NCBI GenBank assembly: GCA_025403435.1
Contig: JAJQZP010000049.1
Location: forward strand, 873,487-937,486
DNA: 64,000 nucleotides
Source: Artocarpus heterophyllus
Taxonomy: Eukaryota; Streptophyta; Magnoliopsida; Rosales; Moraceae
Direction of reading: 5' to 3'
The notes beneath the pieces are model-generated. The model did no database searches. It worked only from the letters and a program-made list of their open reading frames with translations, and was not told the origin of the DNA. Within the stretch, counting starts at the first letter, position 1. The number at the start of each line of letters is the position of its first letter. This document shows positions 23,725 through 37,866 of the stretch, one piece after another. Position numbers and translations under genes: made by a program.

Positions 23725-26700
23725 TTAGCTAAAGAAACAGTCATGAAATGAAAAAGCCCTATGAAACTAATCTCTACTTTATGCATGCCCTCCTTTCACA
23801 TCTTGTGTAAAAGGCACACCAATTTAGCCAAAGAAATAATCGTGAGTTAAAAAACTTGTTGAAACTTACCTCTTATTTAATCATGCCCCCGCGTCTAACT
23901 TCTTTAGTGAAAAACACTCTATTTTAGCCAAAGGCACATGGTGAGTTGAAAAAACTTTTTAAAACTTATCTATTTTTTAGGCATGTCACGATTTCACTTC
24001 TTGTGTGATAAACACACTAACTTAGCCATTGAAACAATAGTGAATTGCAAAAACTAGTTGAAACTTATTTCTCATTTAATCACGTACTTTTTTACTTTTT
24101 GTGTGAAAAATATACTAATTTACCACATAAACAATAGTGAATTGAAATAAGTTGTTAAAATTATGGCTCGTTCTTTAAATACGTCACCATTTTAATTCTT
24201 ATGGAAAAAACATACTAATTTAGCAATACTAACAATACTGGATTTAAAAAATGTTAAAACTTGTCTATTTTTAGCATACCCCAGTTTTACTTCTTATGTG
24301 AAATACACAGTAACTTAGCCATAGAAAAACTTATCTCTTATTTAATCATGTCCCTATTTTACATCTAGTGTGAAAAAGAAAATAATTTAGCTAAAGAAAC
24401 AGTAATAAATTGAATAAACTAAATGAAACTTTTCTCTCATTTAATCACGGCCCCATTTCACATCTTGTGTGAAATACATGCTAATTTAGCCAAAGAAACA
24501 ATAGTGAATTGAAAAAACTTGTTAAAACTTATCTATTTTTTAAGTAAGCCCCTCTTTCACTTCTTATGTGAGAAACAAACTAATTTAGCAATAGAAAAAG
24601 GGGTGAATTGGAAAAACATGTTAAAAGTTAAATATTTTAAAAGCATGCCCCCATTTTATATCTTGCATGGGAAACACACTTATTTAGCCATAGAAACAAT
24701 AGCGAATTGAAGAAACTTATTTAAACTTATCTCCTATTTAATCACGCCCCCGTTTAGTTTCTTGTGTGAAAGCACACTATTTAGCCAAAGAAACAAAAGT
24801 GAATTGAAAAAACCCTATGAAACTTATCTCTTATTTAAGCATGCTCTCGTTTCACATCTTGTGTGGAAAATATTCTACTTTAACCAAAGAAATAATCGTG
24901 AGTTGACAAAACTTATTGGAACTTATCTCTAATTTAATCACACCCCCTTTAACTTCTTATATGAAAAATGCACTACTTTAGCCAAAGATACATAGTGAGT
25001 TGTAAAAACTTACTAAAACTTATCTATTTTTAAAGTACACCCTCGTTGCACTTCTTGTGTGAAAAACACATTAATTTAGCCATTGAAACAATAGTGAATT
25101 GTAAAAACCTGTTAAAACTTATCACTTATTTAATCACGCCCCGTTTCACTCCCTTGTGTTAAAAATACACTAATCTACCATAGAAACAATAGTGAAATGA
25201 ATTTTTTTTTTAAAATTATGGCTCGTCCATTAAACCTGTCACCATTACACTTCTTATGTGAAAAGCAGACTAATTTAGCAATTGAAACAAGGGTGAATTG
25301 AAATAAACTTGTAAACATATATTTATTTTTTAAGCTCGCCCCCATTTTACTTCTAGTGTGAAAAACACATTAATTTATTAATATAAACAATAATGAATTA
25401 AAAAAAAAATTGCTGAAAGTTAGCTCTTATTTAATCAAACCCGTGTTTCACATCTTGTGCAAAATACTCTCTAATTTAGCCAAAGAAACATTAGTCAATT
25501 GAGTAAACTTGTAAAACTAATCTCTTATTTAATCATGCCCCTGTTTCACTTTTGTGTGAAAAATAAACTAATTTAGCAATAAAAACAATAGTGAATTGAA
25601 CAAAGTTGTTAAAATTATGGCTCTTTGTTTAAGCAGATCAGTTTTTCACTTCTTATGTGAAAAATAGAATAATTTGGCACTAGAAACAAGAGTGAATTGA
25701 AAAAAACTTGTAAAAACATTTTTGTTTTTTAAGCATGCCCCCCTTTTACTTCTTGTATGAAAAGCACACTAATTTAGCCAAAGAAACAATAGTAAATTGA
25801 AAAAATTGTCAAAATTTATCTCTAATTTAATCATGCCTTCATTTCACATCTTGTGTGAAATATACACTAATTTTGCCATAGAAACAAGTGCCAACTGAAA
25901 AAACATGTTACAACTTATTTATTTTTTAAGCACGCCCCTGTTTTACTTCTTATGTGAGAAGCCCACTTATTTAGCTATAGAAACAATAGTAAATAGAAAA
26001 AACATGTTGAAAATTATCCCCTATTTAATCATGGCCCTCTTTCGCTTCTTGTGTGAAAAATGCACTATTCTCGCCAAAGAAACAGTAATGAATTGAAAGA
26101 ACCCTATGAAACTTATCTCATATTTATGCATGCATGCATTTCACATCTTGTGCAAGAAGCACCCTAATTTAGCCACGGAAATAATTGTGAATTCAAAAAA
26201 ACATGTTGAAAGTTATCTCTTATTTAATCACGCGCCGTTTAACTTCTTTTGTAAAAAATGCTCTATTTTAGCCAAAGATACAGGGTAAGTTGGAAAAACT
26301 TGTTAAAACTTCTTTTTTTTATAAACATACCACTGTTTCGCTTCTTGTGTGAAAAACACAGTAATTTTGCCAATGAAACTATACTAAATTGTAAAAACTT
26401 GTTGAAACTTATTTCTCATTTAATCATGCCCTGTTTCATTTCTTGTGTGAAAAATAGACTAAGTTACCATGGAAACAATAGTGAATTGAAGAAAGTTGTT
26501 AAAATTATGGCTCATTCTTTAAACACGTCATCATTTAACATCTTATTTGAAGAACAGATCAATTTAGCAATAGAAACAACAATAAATTGAATAGACTTGT
26601 TAAAACTTATCTACTTTTAAAGCACGCTCCTATTTTACTTCTTCTGTGGAAAACACACTAATTTAGCCATAGAAAAATAGTGAATCAAATAACTTGTGGA

Positions 26701-29700
26701 AACTTTATCTCTTATTTAATCACTTCCCTATTTCACATCTTATGTAAAATACGTACTAATTTAGCCAAAGAAATAGTAGTAAAGTGAGTAAACCTGTTGA
26801 AACTTATCTCTTATTTAATCACGCACCCGCTTCACTTCTTATGTGAAAAATACACTAATTTAGCTGCAGAAACAATTGTGAATTGAACAAAGTTGTTCAA
26901 ATTGTCATCCATTCATTAAGCACGTCATCGTGTCACTTCTTAGGTTACAAATAGCCTAATTTAGCAATAGAAACAAGAGTGAATTTTAGAAAAAGGTTAA
27001 AAGCATATTTATTTTTTAAGCATGCTCCTGTTTTAATTCTTGTGAAAAAAAAACACTAATTTATCCATAAAAACAATAGTGAATTGAAAAAACTTGTCAA
27101 ACCTTATCTCTTATTTAATCATGCCCTTGTTTCACATCATGTGCAAAATACACAAAAATTTAGCCGTAGCAACAATAGCGAATTGAATAAACTTGTTGAA
27201 ACTTACCTCTTATTTGATCACACCCATGTTACACTTCTTATGTGAAAAATACACTAATTTAGCCATTGAAACAATAGTGAATTGAAATAAATTGTTCAAA
27301 TTATGGCCCGTTCTTTAAACACATCCCCATTTTAATTCTTATGTGAAAAACAAACTAATTTAGCAATAGAAACAATAGCAGATTTAAAAAAAGCAGATTT
27401 AAAAAACTTGTTAAAACTTATCTATTTTTTAAGCACACCTTTGTTTTACTTATTCTGTGAAGAACGCACTAATTTAGCCACAAAAAAATAAGGAATCAAA
27501 AAACTTGTGGAAACTTATCTCTAATTTAATTGCATCCCCGTTTCGCATCTTTGTGAAAAACACAATAATTTATCCAAAGAAACAGTAGTGAATTAAATAA
27601 ACTTGTTGAAATTTTTCTCTTATTTAATCACGCCCCGTTTCACATCTTGCATGACATATGCTCTAATTTTAGCCAAAGAAACAATAGTGAATCGAAAAAA
27701 CTTGTTAAAACTTATCTATTTTTTAAGAAAGCGCCTGTTTCACTTCTTGTGTGAAAAACATACTAAATTAGTAGTAGAAACAAGGGTGAATTGAAAAAAC
27801 ATGTTAAAACTTAAATATGTTTTAAGCACCACCCCATATCACTTCTTATGTGAAAAACATACGAATTTAGCAATTGGAATAATAATAAATTGAAAAAACT
27901 TGTTGAAACTTATCTCTTAGTTAATCACGCACCCATTTCTTTTCTTATGTGAAAATACACTAATTTAGCTACAGAAACAATTGTAAATAGAATGAAGTTG
28001 TTCAAATTATGGCTCGTTCTTTAAGCACATCATCGTTACACTTCTTAGGTTAAAAATAGCCTAATTTAGCAATTGAAACAAGAGTGAATTGAAAAAAACT
28101 TGTAAATACAAATTTATTTTTTAAGCATGCTCTCGTTTTACTACTTATGTAAAAAAACACTAATTTATCCATAAAAACATTAGTGAATTGAAAAAACTTA
28201 TCAAAACTTATCTTTTATTTAATCACGCCCCCGTTTCACAACATGTGTAAAATACGCACAAATTTAGCAATTGAAATAGTAGCGAATTGAATAAACTTGC
28301 TAAAACTTACCTCGTATTTGATCACACCAACATTTCACTTCTTGTGTAAAAAATACACTAATGTAGCCATAGAAACTACAGCAAATTGAAATAAGTTGTT
28401 CAAATTATGACTCGTTCTTTAAAGACGTCCCCATTTCAATTCTTATGTGAAAAACAAACTAATCTAGCAATAGAAACAATGGCAGATTTAAAAAACTTAT
28501 TAAAACTTATCTATTTTTAAGCACACCTCGGTTTTATTCTTCTATGAGAAACATAATAATTTAGTCACATAAAAATAGGGAATCAAAAAACTTATGAAAC
28601 TTATATCTAATTTAATCGCGTCCCCATTTTACATCTTGTGTGAAGAATGCAATAATTTATCTGAAGAAATAGTACTGAATTGAATAAACTTGTTCAAAAT
28701 TTTCTCTTATTTATTCATGCCCTGTTTCACATCTTGCATGAAACATGCACCAATTTTGGCCAAAGAAACAATAATGAATCGAAAAAACTTGTTAAAACTT
28801 ATCTATATTTTAAGAAAGCCCTTGTTTCACTTCTTGTATGAAAACCAAACTAATTTAGCAATAGAGAAAAGGGTGAATTAAAAAAACATGTTAAAACTTA
28901 AATATGTTTTAAGCACCACCCCATATCACTTCTTGTGTGAAAAACACACTAATATAGCCATTGAAATGATAGTAAATTGTAAAAACTTGTTGAAACTTAT
29001 CTCTAATTTAATCATGTTCCTATTTCACTTCTTGTGTGAAAAATACACTAATTTACCACAGAAACAATAGTGAATTGAAAAAAGTCATTGAAATTATGGC
29101 TTGTTCTTTTAACACGTCATCGTTTCACTTCTTATGTGTAAAAAAGACTAATTTAGTAATAGAAACAATAGTGAATTATAAAAACTTGTTAAAACTTATC
29201 TTTTTTTAAGCACACCCCTGTTTTACTTCTTCTTTGATAAACACACTAATTTAGCCATAGAAAAAATAGTGAATCAAAAAACTTGTGGAAGTTTCATGTT
29301 CCCTTTTCACATCGTGTGTGAAATACACACTAAGTTAGCACAAGAAACAGTAGTGAATTGAATAAACTTGTTGAAAGTTATTTCTTATTTAATCACACCC
29401 TCGTTTCACTTCTTATGTGAAAAGTATACTACTTTAGCCATAGAAACAATAGCAAATTGGGCCAAGGTATTAAAATTATGGCTTGTTCTTTAAGCACGTC
29501 ATCCTTTCACTTCTTAGGTGAAAAATAGCCTAATTTAGCAACAAAAACAAGAGTGAATTAAAAAAAACTTGTAAAAATATTATTAATTTTATGCACGCCC
29601 CCGTTTTACTTCGTGCGTAAAAAAATACTAATTTATCTATAAAAACAATAGTGAATTGAGAAAACCTATCAAAACTTATCTCGTATTTAATCATTCCCTT

Positions 29701-29709
29701 GACTCATAT
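23725..29709 (+). repeat. Satellite array block 4 (longest block)
   Basis: About 61 monomers. The CCCTATGAAAC class occurs at 23758, 24813 and 26103. Each time it is followed by the same three classes (ATAATCGTGA type, GATACATAG type, AATTGTAAAAAC type). Between 26880 and 29300 a sub-block of about 11 monomers (1.1 kb) is repeated twice. From about 28150 to its right end the block aligns with 1270-2820. Short plus-strand open frames appear because many monomers are 99 bp, but the consensus has a TGA in each monomer in that frame. Confidence 0.93.
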
Positions 29710-31506
29710 TGTAACTCTCTTTGTTTTCTTTTACAGATACTTTTGTTAGTTTAACATTAAAATATGATATTTTAAGTGATATTTTTACTTATGTTAAGAA
29801 AAATTAACTTTTTATTTAGTAATATCGCAAGTGCCGGCCATGTAGGATCGATGTGCTTGGGATGTTTATGTCAAAAATAATAATAAGCTTAAAGTATCCA
29901 TTTTTTTAAGAGTTTCAACTTGTTATAAATTTATAACCTTTATAATACTCTAGAGTTTTGTGTGCCCTAGAGTTATATTCTTGATGCTGACATGAATTTG
30001 TTGTGTATTTTCTTATTTTTATAATATTAATGATGTCATGATAATTACATGTGTAGCATTTTTATTTTGGCATTAAGAAATTAGATAATATAAAGTTCCT
30101 CAAAGAATAATGTGTAAATTAATATTTTTTGGGGTCATAGGAGGAAATGTTATTATTGTATGTAAAAAATTATGTATTATAATTATTTTACATTATATTA
30201 TATTATATTATATAACGTTTATCTTTTGTTATAACTATTTAACGTATAACCGTTTATTATAATATATTAATATTATATAATATATAGCTGTTAAGATTAA
30301 ATGAAGGAAATGAAAACCCAAGAAAAGAAAAAGTAGCCACGCCGTGGGAAAAAGAAAAGGAAAGAAATAAATAGAAAAAAAGGGAAAAATCTAATTAGAT
30401 TAGGATTAGGGTTTTCTACACTCATCTAATCTTTTCTCTCTCATAAACCTATAAATATATCTTTAAGCCACCAAAGCCATTATTCTCTTAATCTCTAGCG
30501 AAATGAAATTAACTCCCTTACCCACTCTCAAATTCATAAGCCTCCATCATCTCTCTAATCCTAAAAGAAAGCTTATATATGTATATATATATGTATCACT
30601 TAATTAAGCATTGCACACCCTATCTTCATGTTTATGATATCTCGAAGCTTTGGACTTGTCATGTTTGGTTTGGGACTCGCTACCTCACTCTTCTCATGAT
30701 GACGTGCCTATGATGTTAATAGTGCAACGCTTAAGCCCTTAAAGAAAAAATGACTAATGTTTTAATATGGAAGTTTAAATGAAAGATATGTTATATATAT
30801 GAATATATGGCTTGTGCACTATTATATATATGACTATGATCTTAGGTTATGTTTTTATGAAATTTCATATTTTATGTTGTGAGATAAAAAAGTGTACTTA
30901 CTAAGCTTATGCTTACTTAGTTTTATATCATATTGCAGACAAAGGTAAAAGGCATATGGAATAGGTGGAGGACAAGTACGGGCACATGCGCTAGGAGTGT
31001 TAGATTGGAAACAGAATCACACTATGAAAAGAATTAATGACTTGAACAATGATTTTATTAATGTTGCTTTCCACACCTATGTTGATTCAAGACTTAATTT
31101 ATTTTCCTATAGACTTTTGAGACTGTTTAATATTTCCTTAATTGTGCTTTCTTGAGGACTATGCCATGTTTCTTTATTTTGGTATGATTAAACTATATGG
31201 ACATATAAGTATTTTTCTTGAGAGATTTAAACATTGTTTAAAGTTTTGTATGTCTATAATTTAGTAAATGATTGTATTTGTGAACTAACCGTTTCTATAG
31301 GTAATTGATTAGCCAAACACTATAAGTGTTCCATTGGGCTAATCGAAGTGAGAGAAGCAAATCCGACAAGTAGTTTAAAAAAATTATGCACATTTTCCTA
31401 GGATAACTGTTTGAGTGTAGGTACTTTATTTGAATTGTTTATCTCTAAATAATAATATTAACGGCAAAAATAATGATTATTGTAACGCCTATAAGGTAGC
31501 ATTACA
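29710..31506 (+). mobile_element. Solo LTR A, copy 2
   Basis: A 1797-bp solo LTR with TSD CATAT at 29705-29709 and 31507-31511, the same site and TSD as copy 1. It starts TGTAACTCT (the canonical G of GCC has changed) and ends GGTAGCATTACA. A TATA box, TATAAATA, is at 30450-30457. It is a duplicate by descent of 2821-4663, not an independent insertion. Confidence 0.9.
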
Positions 31507-32162
31507 CATATCTTGTGTGAAATACTCTCTAATTTTACCAAAGAAACATTAGTCAATTGAATAAACCTTTTAAAACTTATCTCATATTTAATCATGCCCT
31601 CGTTTCACTTCTTGTGTGAAAAATAAAGTATTTTAGCAATTGAAACAATAGTGAATTGAACAAAGTTGTTAAAATTATGGCTTGTTTTTAAGCACGTTAG
31701 TGTTTCACTTCTTATATGAAAAGAAAACTAATTTGGCCAAAGAAACAATAGTGAATTAAAAAACTTGCCGAAACTTATCTCATATTTGATCATGCCCCGG
31801 TTTCACATCTTGTGCAAAATGCGCACTAATTTATTTTTAAGCCATAGAAACAAGAGTGAATTGGAAAAATATGTTAAAACTTTCTTATTTTTGAAGCACA
31901 CCCTTGTTTTATTTCTTGTGTGAAAAACATACTTATTTATCCCCCTATTTAATCATGCCACATTTCACTTTTTGTGTGAAAAATACATTCTTTTAGCTAA
32001 AGAAATAGGAATAAATTGAAAAATCCCATGAAACTTCTCTCTTATTTATGCATGGTCCTGCTTCACATCTTGTGGGAAAAACACACTAATTTAGCTAATG
32101 AAATAATCATGAATTCAAAAAATTTGCTGAAACTTATCTTTTATTTAATCACGCCCCCATTT
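31507..32162 (+). repeat. Satellite array block 5
   Basis: About 6.5 monomers between LTRs A and B of copy 2. It parallels 4664-5457 with a net loss of about 140 bp, roughly one and a half monomers. The CCCTATGAAAC class is degenerate near 32022. Confidence 0.9.
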
Positions 32163-35100
32163 TGTAATTGCCGTTATTTCCTTTTATGGATACTTACATT
32201 AATTTAATATTAGAATGCGATATTTTAAGTGCTATTATTATGTATATTAAGTAAATTAACTTTTTGTTTAGTAATTTCATAGGTGACGGCCATGAGGGAT
32301 CAATATGCTAGAGATATTTAAGTCAAAAATAATGATAACCATAAAGTATTTATTTTTTAAGAGTTTCAACTTACTCTAAATTTATACTTTATGATACTCT
32401 AGAATTATATATGCCCTAGAGTTATATTCTTGACAATGACAAAAATTTTATTGCATATTTTTTTAATTTTTATAATGCTTATGATGTCATGATAATTACA
32501 TGTGTAACTTTTAATTATAACGTTAAAAAACTTGATAATATAAAGTATCGAAGAGAATAACATATAAATTAAATATTTTTTTGGGGTCATGGGAGTAAAT
32601 ACTATCGTTGTATATAAATAATTATGTATTATAATTATAATGTAATATAATATAAAATATTATATTATATTATGCTATATATATATATATATTACATGTG
32701 AATGGTAGTAAAATGAAACGTAAAGAAAAAAAAAGTTATTTATATATTATATATATTAATACGAAAAGAGTTGCCGTAGAAAAAAAAAGAAAAAAAAGAG
32801 GAAACCTAATTTGATTAGGATTACACTCATTTAAAAAGGAGAAAATCTAATTAGATTAGGATTACACTCTTCTAAAAAAAGGGAGAAACCTAATTAGACT
32901 AGGACTAGGGTTACTTATGCTTATAAATATGTGGCTTCAAGCACACATATTATTCCTATCCCCTTTTCTTTCCCCCATCTTTTCTCATTTTCCTCAATGT
33001 TTTTATGCTCTCTTTTCTTCCCTAAATCTCACATGCCATTAGTTTTGAATTTTGTTTTCTCTAAGATTTTCTCTCTTAAAGAATTCATTACTCTTATTTT
33101 CTTTCATGTCAAAGTATAAGGAATTCTTTTTGGAGATTTTGTATGCAAGACTTCATATTTGTTAAAGAAAAGATAAGAATTTATGATATGATTTAAAGGT
33201 TTTCATGGTTTTGAATTTTTATGATTGATATATATTGTTTTATGACAAACTTTGTTAGAAAATTATTCTTTTATGTTGTGAATGTGTATGCATGTATGTT
33301 TGTGTAAAAAATAAATTATTTTATTTATTACTTTGAGTATAATAATGTTATTTTATGGTTAAAAGCATTTATGTTCATATGATATCATGAAATTTTATGC
33401 AAATAAGGTTTTGTTGTTGAAGTGTGATAAGAGAATTTTAGGGTTTTTGATTTATCAGTAAAGTTGCTAGTAATGTTTTGAAATCAAATGATTTTATTTT
33501 ATTACAATTTTTGGATATTATGTGTATATATATGTTACGAATGTTTGAGACTTTTTATAAATTTTCATTCAAAATATTTTTAGAGTTATGAACCTTCAAT
33601 CAAACACTGCTCACAAAATTTTATTTGTTGATATATTTATAGTTGTGTGTTATAGAGTCTGTTTTATATAGCAAAAAGTGTCTTTTTATTCTATAAAAAA
33701 TTATGAATCACTATTGATATATTAACTAAATGTCTATAAATTTTTAGCTTCATATCCTTTTTATATTTTAAGATAAAATTCGTTGATTGCCAAGTGCTCA
33801 ATGGTTATAAATGTCCACCCAATGTGTTCTATGTAATTCGTAAGATGATTAATCATATTTTTAAATATGTTTTACATAATTTATTATTTTTTTAACTTTT
33901 ATTATATGTTAAGCATATCACATAAAAGTTTCAGAGGCATATCATACAAATTTGATTTTATTAAAATGTTTAAATGAAACATGTTTATTATATGTTAAGT
34001 AATTAAAGGTCAAGTTTTCTGTATTTATGTTTCTTGACTTTAAGTGCATATTTGTGACTCAATGATGCTTTGTTTGTTAAAAATGATATATGATGATGTA
34101 ATATGATAATAAATGATAGCATGAAGATGAATATTAATTTCATGTATTGTATGAATGATTGACATAAACACTCCAAAAGGTGAGCACATAGAGAACTACA
34201 ACAACATCACCCAATTTAAGATTTAGTAAGAAGCAAGTTAAGTAACTACATTCTTATCAACAACATAATAATAGTTTTTGAAAAAGTGTTGAGAATATGT
34301 TTTATGATAATTTTTAAATTTGTGTTTACACATTTTCTTCTTATGAAAACTCTTGTTACAACAAGAAAAATGTTTAACGGATGTTTCAATGACGAGGTAT
34401 GTTAAAGGTATACCTATATATATGCATCACTTAATTAAGCATTGCACACCACATGTTTATGTTTGTCCCGCTAGGTGGACTTGTATGTTTGGTTTTGGAT
34501 TAGCTACCTCACTCCAATCGTACAACTATTTATGTTTATGGTGCAATACTTAGGCCCCTAAAGAAAAAATGAATAATGTTTTAATATCGAAGTTTAAAAG
34601 AAAAGATGTGTTCTATATCAAATTGTGCCTCATGCACTACTATGATTATAATTACGATATTATATAATTATTTTTATGAAATGTTTCATGTTATAAGATA
34701 GGAATGTGTACTTACTAAGCTTATGCTTACTTAGTTTATATCATATTGCATATAAGGATAAGATGTAGGCTGACAAAGATGGTGGACATGGGCGGGTGTG
34801 TGTGTAAAGAGTGTTGGATTGGAAAAGGAGCTACGTCAGAAAAGGAATTTAAACTCAAACAAAATTGACTATATTATGTTTCGCATTTTTATTTGTTTTA
34901 GACTCAATTATATTTATAATATATTCTTTTAAACTTATGTTTTATTGAGTGTAATTTGTATTTTAGATTTTTAGTTTCTTAGGTTATTAATTAAAGAATA
35001 TGCTATATAGTTTGTTTCGTATTAAATTGTCTTAATTAGTTGTTTGATTAGAAGCTATGAGTGCTTGCGTTATATCGATGAGTTTGTATTTGTTAAATAT

Positions 35101-35348
35101 TTGCTTTCATAAACTAAGTTTTCTATGGTTGGTCAGTTAGCCGAATACCTTAGGTGTTCTGTTGGGGTAACCAAGGGGAGAGAAGCAAATCTTATTAGTA
35201 GTTCTCTTTTCTTAAAAAAAAAAAATTATGCAAGTGTTCGTGAGATATTTTACTAAGTGTTGTTGATTGTTTCGAACTTCTTAATAATAATTATTAAATT
35301 TAACAGTAAAAGCAACTTCTCATGTGGCGCCCTTAAGGGGGCGTTACA
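32163..35348 (+). mobile_element. Solo LTR B, copy 2 (complete ends)
   Basis: A 3186-bp solo LTR starting TGTAATTGCC and ending GGGGGCGTTACA, with perfect TSD CATTT at 32158-32162 and 35349-35353. It carries a TATA box at 32922-32929 with upstream direct repeats, and the central block shared with the other TGTAAC LTRs. An internal deletion of about 540 bp relative to copy 1 lies near 33985. No coding region is recognised. Confidence 0.9.
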
Positions 35349-35857
35349 CATTTAACTTCTGATGTAAAAAACACACTATTTTAGCCAAAGACAAAGAGTG
35401 AGTTGAAATAACTTGTTCAGACTTATATATTTTTTTAGCTTGTGCCCGTTTCACTTTTTTCGTGAAAGACACACTAATTTAGTCATTGAAACAATAGTAA
35501 CTTGAAAAAACTTGTTAAAATATATCTTTATTTAATCACACTCCGTTTAACTCCTTTGTGCACAAAATACGGTAATTTACCATAGAAACAATAGTGAATT
35601 GAAGAAAGTTGTTAAAATTATGGCTCATTCTTTAAACACATCACCATTTTACTTCTTATGTGAAAATCAAATAAGTTTGGCAATAGAAACAATAGTGAAT
35701 GGAAAAAAATTATACAAACTTATCTCTTTTAAGGATGCCTTTGTTTTACTTCTTTTGTGGAAAACACACTAATTTAACCATAGAAAAATAGAGATTCAAA
35801 AAACTTGTGGAAACTTTATCTCTTATTTAATCATGTCCCTGTTTCACGTCTTGTGTG
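35349..35857 (+). repeat. Satellite array block 6
   Basis: About five monomers between LTR B copy 2 and the plus-strand copia element. The last monomer is split by the copia insertion within CTTGTGTG; its remainder resumes at 57346 with AAATATATACTATTTTAGCC after the TSD. Confidence 0.9.
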
Positions 35858-37852
35858 TGTTAGACATGTGTGCCCTAAGAAGTAAAAATGTAATATGTTT
35901 TTGGAGACATTTTTATCTATAAAGAATTTATTTAGTATTTATGTACAAAATCTTGTCCTCTTCACGTTCATATTTATTGAATGTATGTTAAGTAAACAAA
36001 AGTCTGAGACTGTTAGTCTAAACCTTTAAGAATTGGGTATATGATGGACAGATTATGTGGAAGACACGATTCTTAAGGTGACAGTCAAAATCATGAGATC
36101 CGCAATCGAGGGAATAAAGTTAGGCGCTTTATTCATGCAAAGATTTTTATGTTGTCTATATCCCTAACGGAAGATGGTTTGTCTTGGCCATCGGAGGTGG
36201 ACTCCATGAATAGAAACATTGGCACATTGTCATAGGTGATGAGGTGTTGGATCGAGACATAAAGTGAATTGATTTGGATTAATAATTCTGTCTTGGCAAA
36301 TTGATTCACTTTAGACAGTCATATATATTGTATCTTAATCCTGAGATGAATAATGGACTCATTGTCTTGACTTGTCTCTTTTGATGTACCAAAGGGTGAC
36401 ATTCACATTTTAATAATGGTAAGCATGTCGGTACGTTGGAGGTATGACTCTTGATAGCATAGACCTGTTATTCATAGATATGGAATCCATAACTCCTCTT
36501 CAAGAGCAGTTGATATCTTCTTATATGCATCATCCTATAATTGGAATACTAAAGCGCTCAACCATTTAGATACATAGTTGTAACTAAATAGTATACCGTC
36601 TGTGGATAGTCAGCTTTCCAATGGTGGCATAATGGAATGTAAGAGAAAAATAATCGGAAAGGCAAGATAGAATTTATCCTTAAGCCGATTATGGATAATC
36701 CTATGGAGATATGATATGTCATAGAGACTTAGCTATACGACCTTTATAATTCTATATAGTTTGAGAGTTCAGCTCTGAGCTTTTAGTGGAGTAGCGTTGG
36801 AGTTGATAATTATAAAATATATATCTACGAAATTGGGTTTCATAATTATCGGGGGCTTAAACTATATAGGTCTATCAGTTCCCCTTTGCTAACTCATAAA
36901 AAATCCTATAACGATACATCGTGCTTTTTCAATAATTGGTGACTTATGTCAAATCATCAGATTGGCTGAAAATTTGATAGGATCAAATAATTCATGTCTA
37001 TTTATCGATTGAATTACTTTTGTGAAAATTAATCAAACATAAACTTGTTGAATTATCGAGATCTATAATTCATGTTTGTTTTTTGGTTGGATCAATTTTT
37101 AATAAATTAATTCAAGATAAACTAATTGAATTATCAAGAATATTTATTTTCCTAGAGATTATCTAGATATGACTGTTTTAATTAGATAACTTCACTATTG
37201 GGTTATTTAATTAAAACTGAGGCTCTATCCCAAGAATCTCGGCTGGGAAATAAAGATTCGCAGGGATCATTTATCGTAAGTTCAGCAGGTTGATCTTTAT
37301 GTTTGGCCTATCGATGGAGTAAGCTTGGTAGGCCGATTTGCCAGTTCAGCCTGTCGACTGAGAGATAAATAGATCACACGTTTTCATACAGATTTTATCT
37401 GATATTGCTTCATATTCAAATTTTTGAGGTCTTATCGAATAAGGACTGACCCTTGGGCCCAACCTCTATAAATAGGGGAATGAGACTCATTATTATTTAG
37501 ATCAATTAAGAAATCTAGAGTGAGACTCTAAAACTCCCCGGAAAGCTCTTGTTCACAAATCACCAACTATAGCTTTAGGTATTTCTCAGTTGGTTGAAAG
37601 GAGAGTTGATTGATGGAAGAGTTGTACAAGTATGCCCATACACACACCGATCGTGGATAGAGAATAGCAAAGAAGACTAGTTAGTTGAAGCTCTTCTAGA
37701 ACGTTACTTCTCTTCACAGATTGCGGAGCTTTCCGGCAAACAAGGTTAGTAAGATCTGGTTAATTTATGTATACAACATGTCAAACTTGTGTTTTAGAAA
37801 ATACTTTGGTATAAAAATTTTTAAAATTATATTGCGTATTATTTTTTCAATA
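35858..37852 (+). repeat. 5' LTR of the plus-strand copia element
   Basis: A 1995-bp LTR. A TATA box, TATAAATA, at 37467-37474 is followed by GGGGAATGAGACTC, the probable start of R. Degenerate copies of the GC-rich TCGGCAGGCCGA motif lie at 37280-37365, upstream of the TATA box. The terminal CA is replaced by TA. Confidence 0.92.
37467..37474 (+). promoter_or_regulatory. TATA box of copia 5' LTR
   Basis: CTCTATAAATAGGGG sits about 380 bp before the LTR end. The same box is found in the other three LTRs of this family: 57062-57069 on the plus strand, 38853-38860 and 45692-45699 on the minus strand. Confidence 0.8.
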
Positions 37853-37854
37853 AT

Positions 37855-37866
37855 TGGTATCAGAGC
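37855..37866 (+). other. Primer binding site, tRNA-iMet type (copia)
   Basis: TGGTATCAGAGC, a perfect plant initiator-Met PBS, two bases after the 5' LTR. Confidence 0.93.

Larger units (their letters stand above)
28150..35348 (+). repeat. Segmental duplication, copy 2 (satellite + LTR A + LTR B)
   Basis: This copy matches 1270-9029 in order: satellite with shared odd variants (ACAACATGTGTAAAATAC, AATGTAGCC), LTR A with the same CATAT TSD, a short satellite block, then LTR B. The offset is 26,870 bp at the satellite, 26,889 bp at the start of LTR A and 26,705 bp at the start of LTR B. It has an internal 540-bp deletion in LTR B near 33985 but keeps the LTR B right end and TSD. The limits of the duplication are approximate. 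Confidence 0.85.

Noticed and set aside
24519..29070. Plus-strand open frames with a repeated 33-residue pattern (for example 24519-24710 and 26258-26590), suggesting a repeat protein
   Set aside because: Many satellite monomers are 99 bp, which keeps frame, but the consensus monomer has a TGA (AAT TGA AAA) in this frame. The open stretches exist only where that codon is mutated.
32405..32590. AT-rich minus-strand open frame in LTR B copy 2
   Set aside because: No domain, and not kept in the duplicate LTR at the equivalent place.
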